From the NCBI GenBank assembly GCA_030426515.1, contig JAUHYM010000002.1, forward strand, positions 1-57,382: a stretch of 57,382 nt of DNA, written 5' to 3'. The translations under genes and the position numbers were made by a program. The notes under the pieces were generated by a model that saw only the letters and a list, made by a program, of their open reading frames with translations, did not search any database and had not been told where the DNA came from. The stretch is from Actinomycetes bacterium. Its GTDB lineage: Bacteria; Actinomycetota; Actinomycetes; Actinomycetales; Microbacteriaceae. Shown piece after piece: positions 1 through 8,869 of the stretch. How positions within the stretch are numbered: the stretch's first letter is position 1; every line of letters begins with the position of its first letter.

Positions 1-664
1 CCGGCGCGTGGTGGCCGGTGTCGAGGCACACCATCGCCTTGTCGCCGAGCGCGGCGACCTGGGCGTACGAGGTGCCCCAGTCGGGAACGTCGGTGTGGTA
101 GAACGACGGCTCGAAGAACTTGTACTCCAGCACGAGGCGCTGGTCGTCGCCCAGGCGCGCGTAGATCTTCTGCAGCGAGTCCTGCAGGCGGTCCTGGCGT
201 GCGCGCATGTCCATCTGGCCGGGGTAGTTCGAGCCCTCGGCGAGCCAGATCTTCAGGTCGCGCGACCCCGTGGCATCCATGATGTCGATGCACTCGATGT
301 GGTGGTCGATCGCCTTCTGGCGGATGCGGTCGTCGTGGTGGGTGAGGGCGCCGAACTTGTAGTCCTCGTCCTGGAAGGTGTTGGAGTTGATCGTCCCGAG
401 CGCCACCCCGAGGTCTTCGGCATGACGGCGCAGGTCGGCGTAGTCGTCGACCTTGTCCCACGGGATGTGCAGGGCGACGCTCGGCGCCAGGGCGGTGTAC
501 TCGTTGACCTTGGCCGCGTCCGCGATCTTCTCGTAGGGGTCGCGCGGGGTGCCTTCGGTGGTCCAGACGCGGAAGCGGGTGCCGGAGTTGCCGAACGCCC
601 AGCTGGGCAGTTCGATGCCCTGGCCTTCGAGCTGGCTGAGGATCTCGGGGGACAGCTTCGTCAT
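1..664 (-). CDS. rhaI: L-rhamnose isomerase (N-terminal part; truncated at window edge)
   Basis: Minus-strand translation from ATG at 664: MTKLSPEILSQLEGQGIELPSWAFGNSGTRFRVWTTEGTPRDPYEKIADAAKVNEYTALAPSVALHIPWDKVDDYADLR..., typical of actinobacterial/rhizobial L-rhamnose isomerase; open to the window start; next to a rhamnose mutarotase. Confidence 0.85.
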   Translation of the reverse strand, partial: MTKLSPEILSQLEGQGIELPSWAFGNSGTRFRVWTTEGTPRDPYEKIADAAKVNEYTALAPSVALHIPWDKVDDYADLRRHAEDLGVALGTINSNTFQDEDYKFGALTHHDDRIRQKAIDHHIECIDIMDATGSRDLKIWLAEGSNYPGQMDMRARQDRLQDSLQKIYARLGDDQRLVLEYKFFEPSFYHTDVPDWGTSYAQVAALGDKAMVCLDTGHHAP

Positions 665-733
665 GATGCGGTGCCTTCTGTCGGTGGGTCGGTGGTGGAT
701 GTCGGATGTCGCGGGGTCCGGATGCCGCCGGTG

Positions 734-1108
734 TCAGGTCGCCGGCGTCGCGGGGGCGTTCGCTGCCGCGAGCTGGTCGTGCAGGTTGAAGACTTCGGTG
801 AGCGGGGTGGCGGCCTGGTCGGGACGGCCGTCGAGGCCGACGAAGAACCGGCCCATCTCGGCCTCCCAGCGGGCGGCGACCTCGGAGCCGGCGAGGTAGG
901 CCTGCGCGGCCTGGACGTCGTCTGTCTCGTAGTAGCCGATGAGCCGGCCGCCCTCGCCGAGGAACAGCGAGTAGTTGCGGCGGCCGCTGGCGGCGATCTC
1001 GGCGAGCATCTCGGGCCACACGGGGGTGTGGCGGGCGATGTACTCGTCGAGAAGCTCGGGCTTCACCTGCAGCTGGAAGCAGACGCGCTGGGGGGTGACG
1101 CTCGTCAT
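734..1108 (-). CDS. rhaM: L-rhamnose mutarotase
   Basis: 124 aa, VCFQLQVKPELLDEYIARHTPVWPEMLAEIAASGRRNYSLFL..., characteristic RhaM/RhaU family sequence. Confidence 0.9.
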   Translation of the reverse strand: MTSVTPQRVCFQLQVKPELLDEYIARHTPVWPEMLAEIAASGRRNYSLFLGEGGRLIGYYETDDVQAAQAYLAGSEVAARWEAEMGRFFVGLDGRPDQAATPLTEVFNLHDQLAAANAPATPAT

Positions 1109-1153
1109 CGAGTGGCTCCTCGGTGCGGTGGGGCGGGTGCCCCGCTCCGCGTA

Positions 1154-1167
1154 GTGAATCGTTTCAC
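1154..1167. promoter_or_regulatory. Candidate LacI-family operator upstream of the rhamnose genes
   Basis: Near-perfect palindrome GTGAATCGTTTCAC about 46 bp upstream of the mutarotase start; a LacI-family gene lies at 2359. Confidence 0.5.
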
Positions 1168-1210
1168 ATGCACTTTACCGTGGGGTGCGGCGGGCGTCAA
1201 CACGTCGATG

Positions 1211-1267
1211 TGCCTCATGTTCTTTGAGCGCGTGGGGGTGGTCGGTGCCTCAGGTTCTTTGAGCGCG
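1211..1267. repeat. 22-bp direct repeat, period 35 bp
   Basis: TGCCTCATGTTCTTTGAGCGCG (1211-1232) and TGCCTCAGGTTCTTTGAGCGCG (1246-1267), one mismatch. Confidence 0.8.
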
Positions 1268-1511
1268 AAGGCTGCTGCCTGGACCGAAGTACGTCTCGGC
1301 GCTCGTGCACGAGGTGCCCGCGCCGGACGGGTTCGCCGCGGCGTGGGACCGTGTGCTCACGCACCCGAGCAGGACGTCGGGGGACGCCCTGCTCGACGTG
1401 CTCGAAGCCTGGGTCGGTCATCTCCAGCCCGCCGACGACAGCCTTTCCCAGTTCATCCGCGACAACGAGCTGGCGTGGCTCCACGGGACGATTCCGCCGG
1501 AGTTCTGGTGA
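1263..1511 (+). pseudogene. Short C-terminal remnant of unidentified protein
   Basis: Open frame ...PGPKYVSALVHEVPAPDGFAAAWDRVLTHPSRTSGDALLDVLEAWVGHLQPADDSLSQFIRDNELAWLHGTIPPEFW* with protein-like composition, but a stop at 1260-1262 and no start region; starts right at the direct repeat. Confidence 0.4.
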
Positions 1512-1514
1512 TCG

Positions 1515-1755
1515 TCAGCCCTTCACCGCGCCGCTGGTCATGCCCGCCACTATCTGCCGGTTGAAGAAGATGTACGCGATCAGAGGCGGAATCGTGATGA
1601 TCAGGATGTTCATGAACAGCAGGTTCCACTGGCTGCCCGACTGCGACTGGAAGTTGTACAGCGTCAGCTGCGCGGTGGGTGTGCCGGGCAGGAAGTAGAG
1701 CGCGTTCACGAACGTGTTGAACACGGTGACCGACTGGACCACGATCAAGGTGACG
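1515..1755 (-). pseudogene. 3' remnant of carbohydrate ABC transporter permease (MalG type)
   Basis: C-terminal sequence ...SVTVFNTFVNALYFLPGTPTAQLTLYNFQSQSGSQWNLLFMNILIITIPPLIAYIFFNRQIVAGMTSGAVKG*, typical ABC sugar permease C-terminus; upstream half absent. Confidence 0.8.
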
Positions 1756-1767
1756 ACCACGCCGCGC

Positions 1768-2322
1768 TCGTCCTGGCTGTTCCAGGTCGGTCGCGGGGCG
1801 ACCACGGTGTGGGAGCGGTGGGATGCGATCAATCCCGACGGGTCGATCCATTCCGGCGTGATGGATGCCGCGCCCAGCGAGGAAGGCGGCGGTGTGGCGG
1901 GCAGCATGCTCTCCTTCAATCACTACGCCTACGGCGCGATGATCGACTGGGTCTACCGCACCGTCGCGGGACTGGCGCCCGACATCGACGATCCGGGATA
2001 CCGCACCGTCCGGGTCGCGCCGAGACCGGCGCGAGAGCTGGATGCCGCCCAGGCGACCATCGAGACGGGCCTCGGGTCGCTCTCGATCGACTGGCGTCTG
2101 GTCGACGGGGTTTTCGAGGCGACGCTGATCGTGCCCTTCGGGGCGCGCGCGGTTCTCGACCTGCCGACCACCCAAGGATCGGTCGTGACGGTCGACGAGG
2201 CGCCGGCGCCGGAGGAGCTCGGCCCTGGCACGCATCGCCTTCGTGTCACTGCGCCTGCGGTCGCGGGCGTCGCGGTCATGCAGAGCGCGTCGTCCCATAC
2301 ACTCAGCGATAATCCGAGGTGA
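1768..2322 (+). pseudogene. 3' remnant of alpha-L-rhamnosidase (GH78)
   Basis: SSWLFQVGRGATTVWERWDAINPDGS...MLSFNHYAYGAMIDWVYRTVAGLAPDIDDPGYRTVRVAPRP aligns by eye with the C-terminal part of the intact GH78 at 16532-19303 (PSWLYPVTMGATTIWERWDSMLPDG...FNHYALGAVADWMHRTVAGLAPDAPGYRRLRIAPRP); N-terminal two thirds missing. Confidence 0.85.
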
Positions 2323-2358
2323 CGGCGCGCCGTCCCTGAGCATCGAGAGGCAGGCCCC

Positions 2359-3381
2359 ATGGCAGTGAGCGTGCGCGACGTCGCGGTCGCGGCGTCGGTC
2401 TCGGTCGGCACGGTCTCGAACGTGCTCAACCGTCCCGAGAAGGTCGCCCCCGCCACGGTCGAGCGCGTGCAGGCGGCCATCGACGAGCTCGGGTTCGTGC
2501 GCAACGACGCCGCGCGCCAGCTGCGGGCCGGGCGCAGCCGGAGCATCGGACTTGTCGTGCTCGACGTCGGCAACCCGTTCTTCGCCGACATCGCCCGCGG
2601 CGCCGAGGCCCGCGCCGCCGAAGACGGCATGACCGTGCTGCTGGGCAATGCCGACGAGCAGGCCGGCCGGGAGGCGTCGTACCTCGACCTCTTCCGCGAA
2701 CAGCGGGTCAACGGCGTCCTGGTCACCCCCGTCGGTGAGGACCTTCACGTGCTGGAGCGGCTGCGCGACAGCGGCATCCCCGTCATCCTCGTCGACCGCG
2801 AGGCCCCGGACGGCGCGTTCGGCTGGGTGGCGATGGACGATGTCGAGGGTGGCCATCTGGCCGCGAGCCACCTGCTCGATCGGGGCCGTCGCCGGCTCGC
2901 TTTCGTCGGCGGGCCCCGCTCGATCCGCCAGGTGGGCGATCGGCTCGCGGGCGCCCAGCGTGCCGTCGACGAGCGTCCCGACGCGACGCTGGAGGTGCTC
3001 GACATGCCGGCGCTGTCGGTGCTGCAGGGGCGCGCGGCGGGCGAGCAGCTGATGGCGCGGCCGCCGGCAGAGCGACCGGATGCCGTCTTCGCCGCGAACG
3101 ACCTCCTCGCGGTCGGCGTGCTGCAGGCGCTCGCGCTGATCGGCGATGTGCGCGTGCCGGAGGACATCGCGCTCATCGGGTACGACGACATCGACTTCGC
3201 CGCGGCCGCCGTGGTGCCGCTGAGCTCCATCCGCCAGCCCGCGCGGCTCATCGGATCGTCGGCGGTCGACCTGCTGCTGCAGGACCTCGCCGACCCGGAC
3301 GGGTCGCACGAGCGCGCCATCCGGTTCCGCCCGGAGCTGGTGGTGCGGGAGTCGACGGTCAGTGAGAGACCTCACCCATGA
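2359..3381 (+). CDS. LacI family transcriptional regulator
   Basis: SVRDVAVAASVSVGTVSNVLNRPEKVAPATVERVQAAIDELGFVRN HTH plus periplasmic-binding-like domain. Confidence 0.92.
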   Translation: MAVSVRDVAVAASVSVGTVSNVLNRPEKVAPATVERVQAAIDELGFVRNDAARQLRAGRSRSIGLVVLDVGNPFFADIARGAEARAAEDGMTVLLGNADEQAGREASYLDLFREQRVNGVLVTPVGEDLHVLERLRDSGIPVILVDREAPDGAFGWVAMDDVEGGHLAASHLLDRGRRRLAFVGGPRSIRQVGDRLAGAQRAVDERPDATLEVLDMPALSVLQGRAAGEQLMARPPAERPDAVFAANDLLAVGVLQALALIGDVRVPEDIALIGYDDIDFAAAAVVPLSSIRQPARLIGSSAVDLLLQDLADPDGSHERAIRFRPELVVRESTVSERPHP

Positions 3382-3478
3382 GGGTGGTGTCATAGGTCGG
3401 CAGGATGGCGGCGTGTAGCCGGACGGCGTGGTCACTTCGTCGCCCGTGGTGCCACTCCTGAAACGCGGGCGCCGCGCC

Positions 3479-5203
3479 TTACCCTCGGGGCGTGCCGCGC
3501 ACCCAGGTGAACGGCTCGGCGGACGCCGTGACCGAGCCCTCCGGCGTGCGCACGGTCACGGTGCGCGGTGCCCGGTCGAGGTTTGCGACGAGCACGGTAG
3601 TGCTCGCGGCGTCGCGCGCGCCGATCGCCCACACGAGCCCGTCGGGGCTCGCGCCGGTCAGCAGCTCGCCGCGCAGGCGAGCAAGCGCCTCGACGGCGGC
3701 CGCGACGGGATACGGGGAGCCGGTCGTGTCGCGAATGCCGCGCGGGCCCCACTCCTCGAACAGGCTGAGCGTGGCGACCCCGGGCACGGCGAGGGCGGCG
3801 ACGGCGGCCACCGTCCATGCGGCGAGCTCGGGCGCGGACAGGCGCGCGTCGTCGTCGCCGGTGACGTGGGCGCCGTAGCCTTCCGCCAGGTCGCTCCGGG
3901 TGGGCGCGGGCTGAGCACCGGTCGCGACGTTGTTGTAGCGGGGCCGCAGAGCGACCGGGCCGATGTGCACCGGTGCGCCGTGCGCGTACCCGACCGTCTG
4001 CGCCGCGACCACACGCTGCATGGCGACCGACTCGACCAGCTGCGCGGTGCCGAGCGCGTGGAACAGCGGGGTCACCGTGGTGACGAGCCCGTCGAGGTCG
4101 CGAGGTAGGCGATCGAGCTCGCGGTTGAGCTCGGTGAAGTGCGAGCGCGACCCGCCGACGACGGGGGCGGCGACGCCGGCGTTCCTCAGGGCGGCGCGCA
4201 GCGCGGCGACCGTATCGGCGTCGCTCACGTGCGCCGAGGCTCCGGACGACGAGAAGGCCGCCACCCGCGCCAGCGGCACGTCGCGCAGGGCATCGGCGAC
4301 CTCGCGCAGGGCATCGTCGCCCGAGGGGTCCCGCACGATCCGCACATCGAGCGGAAGGTCGCCCCCGGCCGCGCGGGCGAGCGCGGCGCGCCAGGTGGGC
4401 GCCGCCAGGTCGAGCTCGACGAGAAGCTCGTCGCCGACCGACGCGATGAGCGCCGGCGCCGGGTCGGGGCCGGTGGCGGCCGACACCCCGATGCGGGGGA
4501 ACGGGCCGCCGGGTGCGAGGTCGATCACGTCGGACCCGTGTCTCGCTGAGGGCGGGCGCACCGGGTCGACCGTCACGCGCACCTGCTGTGCGACGTGCTC
4601 GCCCGCGCCGATGCGGTACGGGAAGGGCAGGGCGAGCGGTCGGCTGTACGTCTTGTACGAGGCGTCGGTCCAGTTGCGCTGGTCCTCCATCTCGAACACG
4701 TCACCCGAGAACGCGACGTCGACGGCGAGTCCGTCGTGCTCCCACGCGAGGCCGACGATGTCGACCGCGGGCTGGTGCGGGCTGATCGCCCGCGGGAATC
4801 GCGAGTCCTCCATAGTCCCGTCCGAGTGGCGGATCTGGAGCGCGTCGCCCGCGAGGTGGGGAGGATGCAGGACGACCAGCCCGGTCCGGTTCGTCCAGAA
4901 CTCCGCGCCGGCCCGCAGGTGCGCGGCCACGGTCAGCGACGCACCCTCGGCGGCCACCGAGACGACGCCCGCGAACGAGGAGCCGAGGCCCTCGGAGTGC
5001 ACGCGCAGCGTCAGCGTGTCCGCGCCTGCGGTGACCTCGTCGACGACGAGGTCGGCGGTATCCCAGTCGCGGTCCCGCACGACGGCGCGGATGCTGCGCA
5101 GCACCGGCCGGTCATCGAAGGCGATGTCGGCGACGTCGTCCTCGCGCAGGGCGAGAGACCAGCGTCCGCTGCGCCAGGTCCGCTCCGGGTCGCACCAGTC
5201 CAT
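3479..5203 (-). CDS. apnL: D-apionate lactonase-like protein
   Basis: 574 aa from ATG at 5203; N-terminal RPVLRSIRAVVRDRDWDTADLVVDEV resembles the remembered ApnL N-terminal pattern; TIM-barrel-like centre; overlaps the SDR stop (ATGA) in an operon with ApnO/OiaC-like genes. Confidence 0.65.
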   Translation of the reverse strand: MDWCDPERTWRSGRWSLALREDDVADIAFDDRPVLRSIRAVVRDRDWDTADLVVDEVTAGADTLTLRVHSEGLGSSFAGVVSVAAEGASLTVAAHLRAGAEFWTNRTGLVVLHPPHLAGDALQIRHSDGTMEDSRFPRAISPHQPAVDIVGLAWEHDGLAVDVAFSGDVFEMEDQRNWTDASYKTYSRPLALPFPYRIGAGEHVAQQVRVTVDPVRPPSARHGSDVIDLAPGGPFPRIGVSAATGPDPAPALIASVGDELLVELDLAAPTWRAALARAAGGDLPLDVRIVRDPSGDDALREVADALRDVPLARVAAFSSSGASAHVSDADTVAALRAALRNAGVAAPVVGGSRSHFTELNRELDRLPRDLDGLVTTVTPLFHALGTAQLVESVAMQRVVAAQTVGYAHGAPVHIGPVALRPRYNNVATGAQPAPTRSDLAEGYGAHVTGDDDARLSAPELAAWTVAAVAALAVPGVATLSLFEEWGPRGIRDTTGSPYPVAAAVEALARLRGELLTGASPDGLVWAIGARDAASTTVLVANLDRAPRTVTVRTPEGSVTASAEPFTWVRGTPRG

Positions 5204-5958
5204 CAGAGCGAGGTCATCCCGCCGTCGACCTGGAATGTCGCGCCGGTCGCGAAGGCGCCGTCGTCGCTCGCGAGGTAGACCATGATGCCGGCGACATCGT
5301 CGGGGGTGCCGGCGCGGCCGATCGGAATGCGGCCGACGATCGCGGCGCGCGACGCCGGGTCCTCGCTGATCGCGGCCACCAGCGGCGTCTCCGTGTACGC
5401 CGGCTGCACCGTGTTCACGCGGATGCCGCGATCGGCATATGCCGCCGCCACCGTGCGGCCCAGGCCGTGCATCCCCGCCTTCGACGCGCTGTAGGCGGTG
5501 AAGTCCTTCCCCTCGCCGTTCACGGCCGTGGGGCTGCCTGTGAGGATGATGGACCCGCCGCCGTGCGCCAGCATCGTGCGCACCGCGTGCTTGACGGTCA
5601 GGAACGTCCCGGTCAGGTTGATGTCGATCGTGCGCTGCCACACGTCCAGGTCGAGGTCGGCGATCTTGGCATCGTGGCCGAACAGCTGCACGCCGGCGTT
5701 CGCGACGACGACATCCGGTGCCCAGCCCGCCGCCACGACCTCGTCGAAGGCCGCGGTGACCGCGTCCTCGCTCGAGATGTCCATCGTCACCGCGCGGGCG
5801 CTCTCGCCGATCTCGGCGGCGGCGGCGGCCGCTCCGTCGCCGTTGCGGTCGGCGAGGATCACGCGGGCGCCCTCGCGGGCGAACCGCTGTGCGACCGCCA
5901 GTCCGATGCCCAGTGCGCCGCCGGTGATCAGCGCGGTCTTTCCGTCCAGTCGGGTCAT
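5203..5958 (-). CDS. SDR family oxidoreductase (candidate sugar dehydrogenase)
   Basis: TGGALGIG cofactor motif, NAG, YSASK active site; 251 aa. Confidence 0.9.
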   Translation of the reverse strand: MTRLDGKTALITGGALGIGLAVAQRFAREGARVILADRNGDGAAAAAAEIGESARAVTMDISSEDAVTAAFDEVVAAGWAPDVVVANAGVQLFGHDAKIADLDLDVWQRTIDINLTGTFLTVKHAVRTMLAHGGGSIILTGSPTAVNGEGKDFTAYSASKAGMHGLGRTVAAAYADRGIRVNTVQPAYTETPLVAAISEDPASRAAIVGRIPIGRAGTPDDVAGIMVYLASDDGAFATGATFQVDGGMTSL

Positions 5959-5974
5959 GGTCGCTCCTCCGTCG

Positions 5975-6838
5975 TCAGCGCTGGATCTCGTCGAGGTGCA
6001 GCATCCGTGCGAGGTTCTTGTCGAGCTCGTCGTCGCGGAAGACCTTCTTCCAGTCGTCCTTGATGATGCTCTCGCGACCGTAGTCCATCGCGATCAGGCA
6101 CGCATCGCTGAACGGGTTGTCGCCGTTGAGGCTGTTGGCCAGGGCGACCTGGGTGTGGCCGAGCAGGATGCTGCGCGCCGCGGCCTCCGGCACCCCCATC
6201 GTGTGCACGGCCTCCTCGAGCGACTCCTTCAGCAGGGCGCCGATCATGCACGCGATCGTCTCGACGAGCGTCGGCTCGAGCTGGGCGAGCTGCTTGATGG
6301 TGACCCAGTGCACGTCGATGACGGGCGCGTAGATCGCGCGCACGGTCGCCTCGACGATCGCCTGCTTGGCCGGGTCGTCGGACTCGATCGCGGCGATCGC
6401 GTCCTGCGGGGCTGCGATGCCGCCGAAGGTGTCGGCCCACTGCTCGGGCGTCTCGCGCTGCAGGAACACCGACGGGTGGCAGGGGTGGGCGACAGCCTGG
6501 ATGACATCGTCGCGCGTGGTGAGAAGGCCCGCGTAGGCGGCCGCGGGGTCGAGCGTCAGCACGATGGAGCCGGGCTTCATCTGCGGCACGAGGTCTGCGG
6601 TCACCGCCTGCAGAGCGAGGTCGGGGACGGCGAGGACGACGATGTCGGCGTCGGCGACGGCGGTCGCGGCGTCGGTCAGCTCGCGGCCGGCTTCCCGGGT
6701 GCGCTCCTGGCCGCCGGGCGAGTTCTCGACGTACGCGACCGTGTGGTCGGTCTTCACGAGGTTGTTGGACACCCGCATGCCCATCTTGCCGCCGGCGCCG
6801 ATGACGGCGATGGCGTAGGTGTCGGTGGCGGTGCTCAT
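5975..6838 (-). CDS. apnO: D-apionate oxidoisomerase-like protein (phosphogluconate dehydrogenase C-terminal-like family)
   Basis: 287 aa; N-terminal Rossmann VIGAGGKMGMRVSNNL, C-terminal PGDH_C-type region; adjacent to OiaC-like gene. Confidence 0.7.
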   Translation of the reverse strand: MSTATDTYAIAVIGAGGKMGMRVSNNLVKTDHTVAYVENSPGGQERTREAGRELTDAATAVADADIVVLAVPDLALQAVTADLVPQMKPGSIVLTLDPAAAYAGLLTTRDDVIQAVAHPCHPSVFLQRETPEQWADTFGGIAAPQDAIAAIESDDPAKQAIVEATVRAIYAPVIDVHWVTIKQLAQLEPTLVETIACMIGALLKESLEEAVHTMGVPEAAARSILLGHTQVALANSLNGDNPFSDACLIAMDYGRESIIKDDWKKVFRDDELDKNLARMLHLDEIQR

Positions 6839-7629
6839 GATGTGCTCCTCAGGTATTCCAGGGTCGCGCGGGTCCAGTCGCGCTCGATTCGGACGGTGGT
6901 CTGGGCATCCTGCTGCCAGGGCAGCCAGTGCTCGACGATCTCGTTCACGCCGCGTTCACGGGGCTTCACGGTCTCGAGCAGGAAGGGGTAGTCGTGCAGG
7001 CCGTCGCCCATGCGAGCGCCGCTGTACGTGAAGCCCACCCAGCCGGGCTGGCGGGCGAAGGCGAAGTCCTTGACGTGCACGTTCGCCACGTGCGGTGCCG
7101 TCGCGGCGATGCAGTCGCGCGGCGATTCGAGCCGGGCGACGACGTTCCCCGGGTCGAGGCAGATGCCCAGCCGGTCGCTGCCGACCTTCTCGACCAGTGC
7201 GACCAGATCGGCGGTGGCGAGCTGCTCGTAGGTCTCGAGCGCGAGCGTCACCCCGGCGGCCTCATATGCTGGCAGGGTCTCGGCGAGCCAGACCGCTGCC
7301 TCGTCGAGAGTGGGTCGCGTGTCGGGCCCGAACACCATGCTGCGGACGAGACCCGCGTCGAAGACCTCGGCGAGTTCGAGGAACCGAGCCAGGTGCGTCG
7401 GGGCGATGCCCTTCGTGCCCAGCTCGATCGTGAGGCCCAGGTCGGATGCCGCGCGGGCGGCGTCCTGAAGCTCGGTGTCGCTCATCAGCTCGAGCGGCGC
7501 GAAGTCGCAGATCTGGAACAGGTCCACCTCGAGCGCCCGCGTCGCCTCGAACGCTCCCGTGAGCGAGAGGGGCCGATCGACGCGGTCGGAGTGCTGCCAG
7601 AAGAACGCGTACGTGCCCAGGCCGATCAC
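6835..7629 (-). CDS. oiaC: Xylose-isomerase-like TIM barrel protein; candidate 3-oxo-isoapionate decarboxylase
   Basis: GTG start at 7629; MIGLGTYAFFWQHS...LFQICDFAPLE...ELGTKGI...LALETYEQLATADLVALVEKVGSDRLGICLDPGNVVARLE; AP endonuclease 2 fold; position between ApnO- and LerI-like genes. Confidence 0.7.
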   Translation of the reverse strand: MIGLGTYAFFWQHSDRVDRPLSLTGAFEATRALEVDLFQICDFAPLELMSDTELQDAARAASDLGLTIELGTKGIAPTHLARFLELAEVFDAGLVRSMVFGPDTRPTLDEAAVWLAETLPAYEAAGVTLALETYEQLATADLVALVEKVGSDRLGICLDPGNVVARLESPRDCIAATAPHVANVHVKDFAFARQPGWVGFTYSGARMGDGLHDYPFLLETVKPRERGVNEIVEHWLPWQQDAQTTVRIERDWTRATLEYLRSTS

Positions 7630-8390
7630 GTCGTCGCCTTCGCGTGTGCGGTGGCTTCGTCGAGGACGGCGATGAGGTTGTCGGGGTCGTGGGCGAAGCG
7701 GCCGAGGAAGAGTCCGTCGACGGCGTCGCCGAGGCGGGTGAGAAGGCCGGGGCCCGCGGACCCGCCGTAGATGACGGCGGATCCTTCCCGGGCGGGGTCG
7801 GCGTCGATCGCCTCCCGCAGGGCACGGGTGACGGTGGCGATGTGGTCGGTGGGGGCGGGTTGGGCGGCGCCGATGGCCCAGACCGGTTCGTACGCGACGA
7901 TCACGGGGCCGGCGGGGGCACCGTCGAGGTCGGTGCGCAGCTGCGCGATGGTCGCGGTCGCGGCGGCCGCGGCATCCTGGTGTTCGGTCTCGCCGATGCA
8001 CAGCACCGGGGTGAGCCCGCTGTTCAGGGCGGCGGCGGCTTTGGCTGCGGTGATCTGGTCGGTCTCGCCGAACAGGCGGCGGCGTTCGGCGTGGCCGATC
8101 TCGGCGAGGGTGACGCCGGTCTCGGCGAGTTCTTCGGCGGTGATCTCGCCGGTGAACGCGCCGGGCCCGTGCTCCGAGACGTCCTGCGCGCCGACGCGGA
8201 TCGGGGTGTCTTCGAAGGCGGTGAGGGCGGCGGGGATCTGCAGGTAGGTCGGGATCACGAAGAACGAGACCAGCCCGGAGCGGATGCCGGGGTGCTGCGC
8301 TGCCCGGTCTGCGACGGTGGTGAACCAGTCGCGCGCCTGGGCGTGGCCGAAGTAGGTCTTCAGGCTCACACCGACGGTGACAGGGGTCAT
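7626..8390 (-). CDS. lerI: Triose-phosphate isomerase family protein; candidate L-erythrulose-1-phosphate isomerase
   Basis: 254 aa with TIM motifs (VSLKTYFG, GAQDVS, IGHAERR, YEPVWAIG, YGGSAGP); GTGA/ATGA overlaps with neighbours; co-located with DhaKL and RpiB genes. Confidence 0.75.
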   Translation of the reverse strand: MTPVTVGVSLKTYFGHAQARDWFTTVADRAAQHPGIRSGLVSFFVIPTYLQIPAALTAFEDTPIRVGAQDVSEHGPGAFTGEITAEELAETGVTLAEIGHAERRRLFGETDQITAAKAAAALNSGLTPVLCIGETEHQDAAAAATATIAQLRTDLDGAPAGPVIVAYEPVWAIGAAQPAPTDHIATVTRALREAIDADPAREGSAVIYGGSAGPGLLTRLGDAVDGLFLGRFAHDPDNLIAVLDEATAHAKATT

Positions 8391-8869
8391 CAGCAGGCTC
8401 CGGTCTCCTCGTACTGCGAGATGACGGCGACCTTCTCGGCGGAGGCGCTGGTGGGGTCGAACCGGTAGGTGAGCCACTCGCGGACGAGGCGGCGGGCGAG
8501 TTCGATGCCGACGACCCGCTGCCCCATGGTGAGGATCTGCGCGTTGTTGGAGAGCACGCCGCGCTCGACCGAGAACGAGTCGTGGGCGGTGACGGCGCGG
8601 ATGCCGGGGACCTTGTTCGCGGCGATCGCGACACCGAGGCCGGTGCCGCAGATCAGCAGCGCCCGGTCGGCATCACCGGTCGCGACGCGCTCGGCGGCTT
8701 CGATCGCGACCTTGGAGTAGGGGGTGTGCCCGTCGGCGTCGACGCCCACGTCGATGACCTCCACGACCCCGGCGTTGTTCTGCAGGTCGTTCTTGAGGAT
8801 CTCCTTGTAGTCGAAGCCGGCGTCGTCGCAGCCGATGACGAGGCGCAGGGGAGCGGGGGTGGCGGTCAT
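8390..8869 (-). CDS. derI: RpiB/LacAB family isomerase; candidate D-erythrulose-4-phosphate isomerase
   Basis: 159 aa; [20 protein letters not shown]...[51 protein letters not shown]. Confidence 0.75.
   Translation of the reverse strand: MTATPAPLRLVIGCDDAGFDYKEILKNDLQNNAGVVEVIDVGVDADGHTPYSKVAIEAAERVATGDADRALLICGTGLGVAIAANKVPGIRAVTAHDSFSVERGVLSNNAQILTMGQRVVGIELARRLVREWLTYRFDPTSASAEKVAVISQYEETGAC

Noticed and set aside
8-1564. 518-aa plus-strand ORF
   Set aside because: Antisense to rhaI and rhaM with Val/Asp/Gly-rich shadow composition typical of high-GC DNA.
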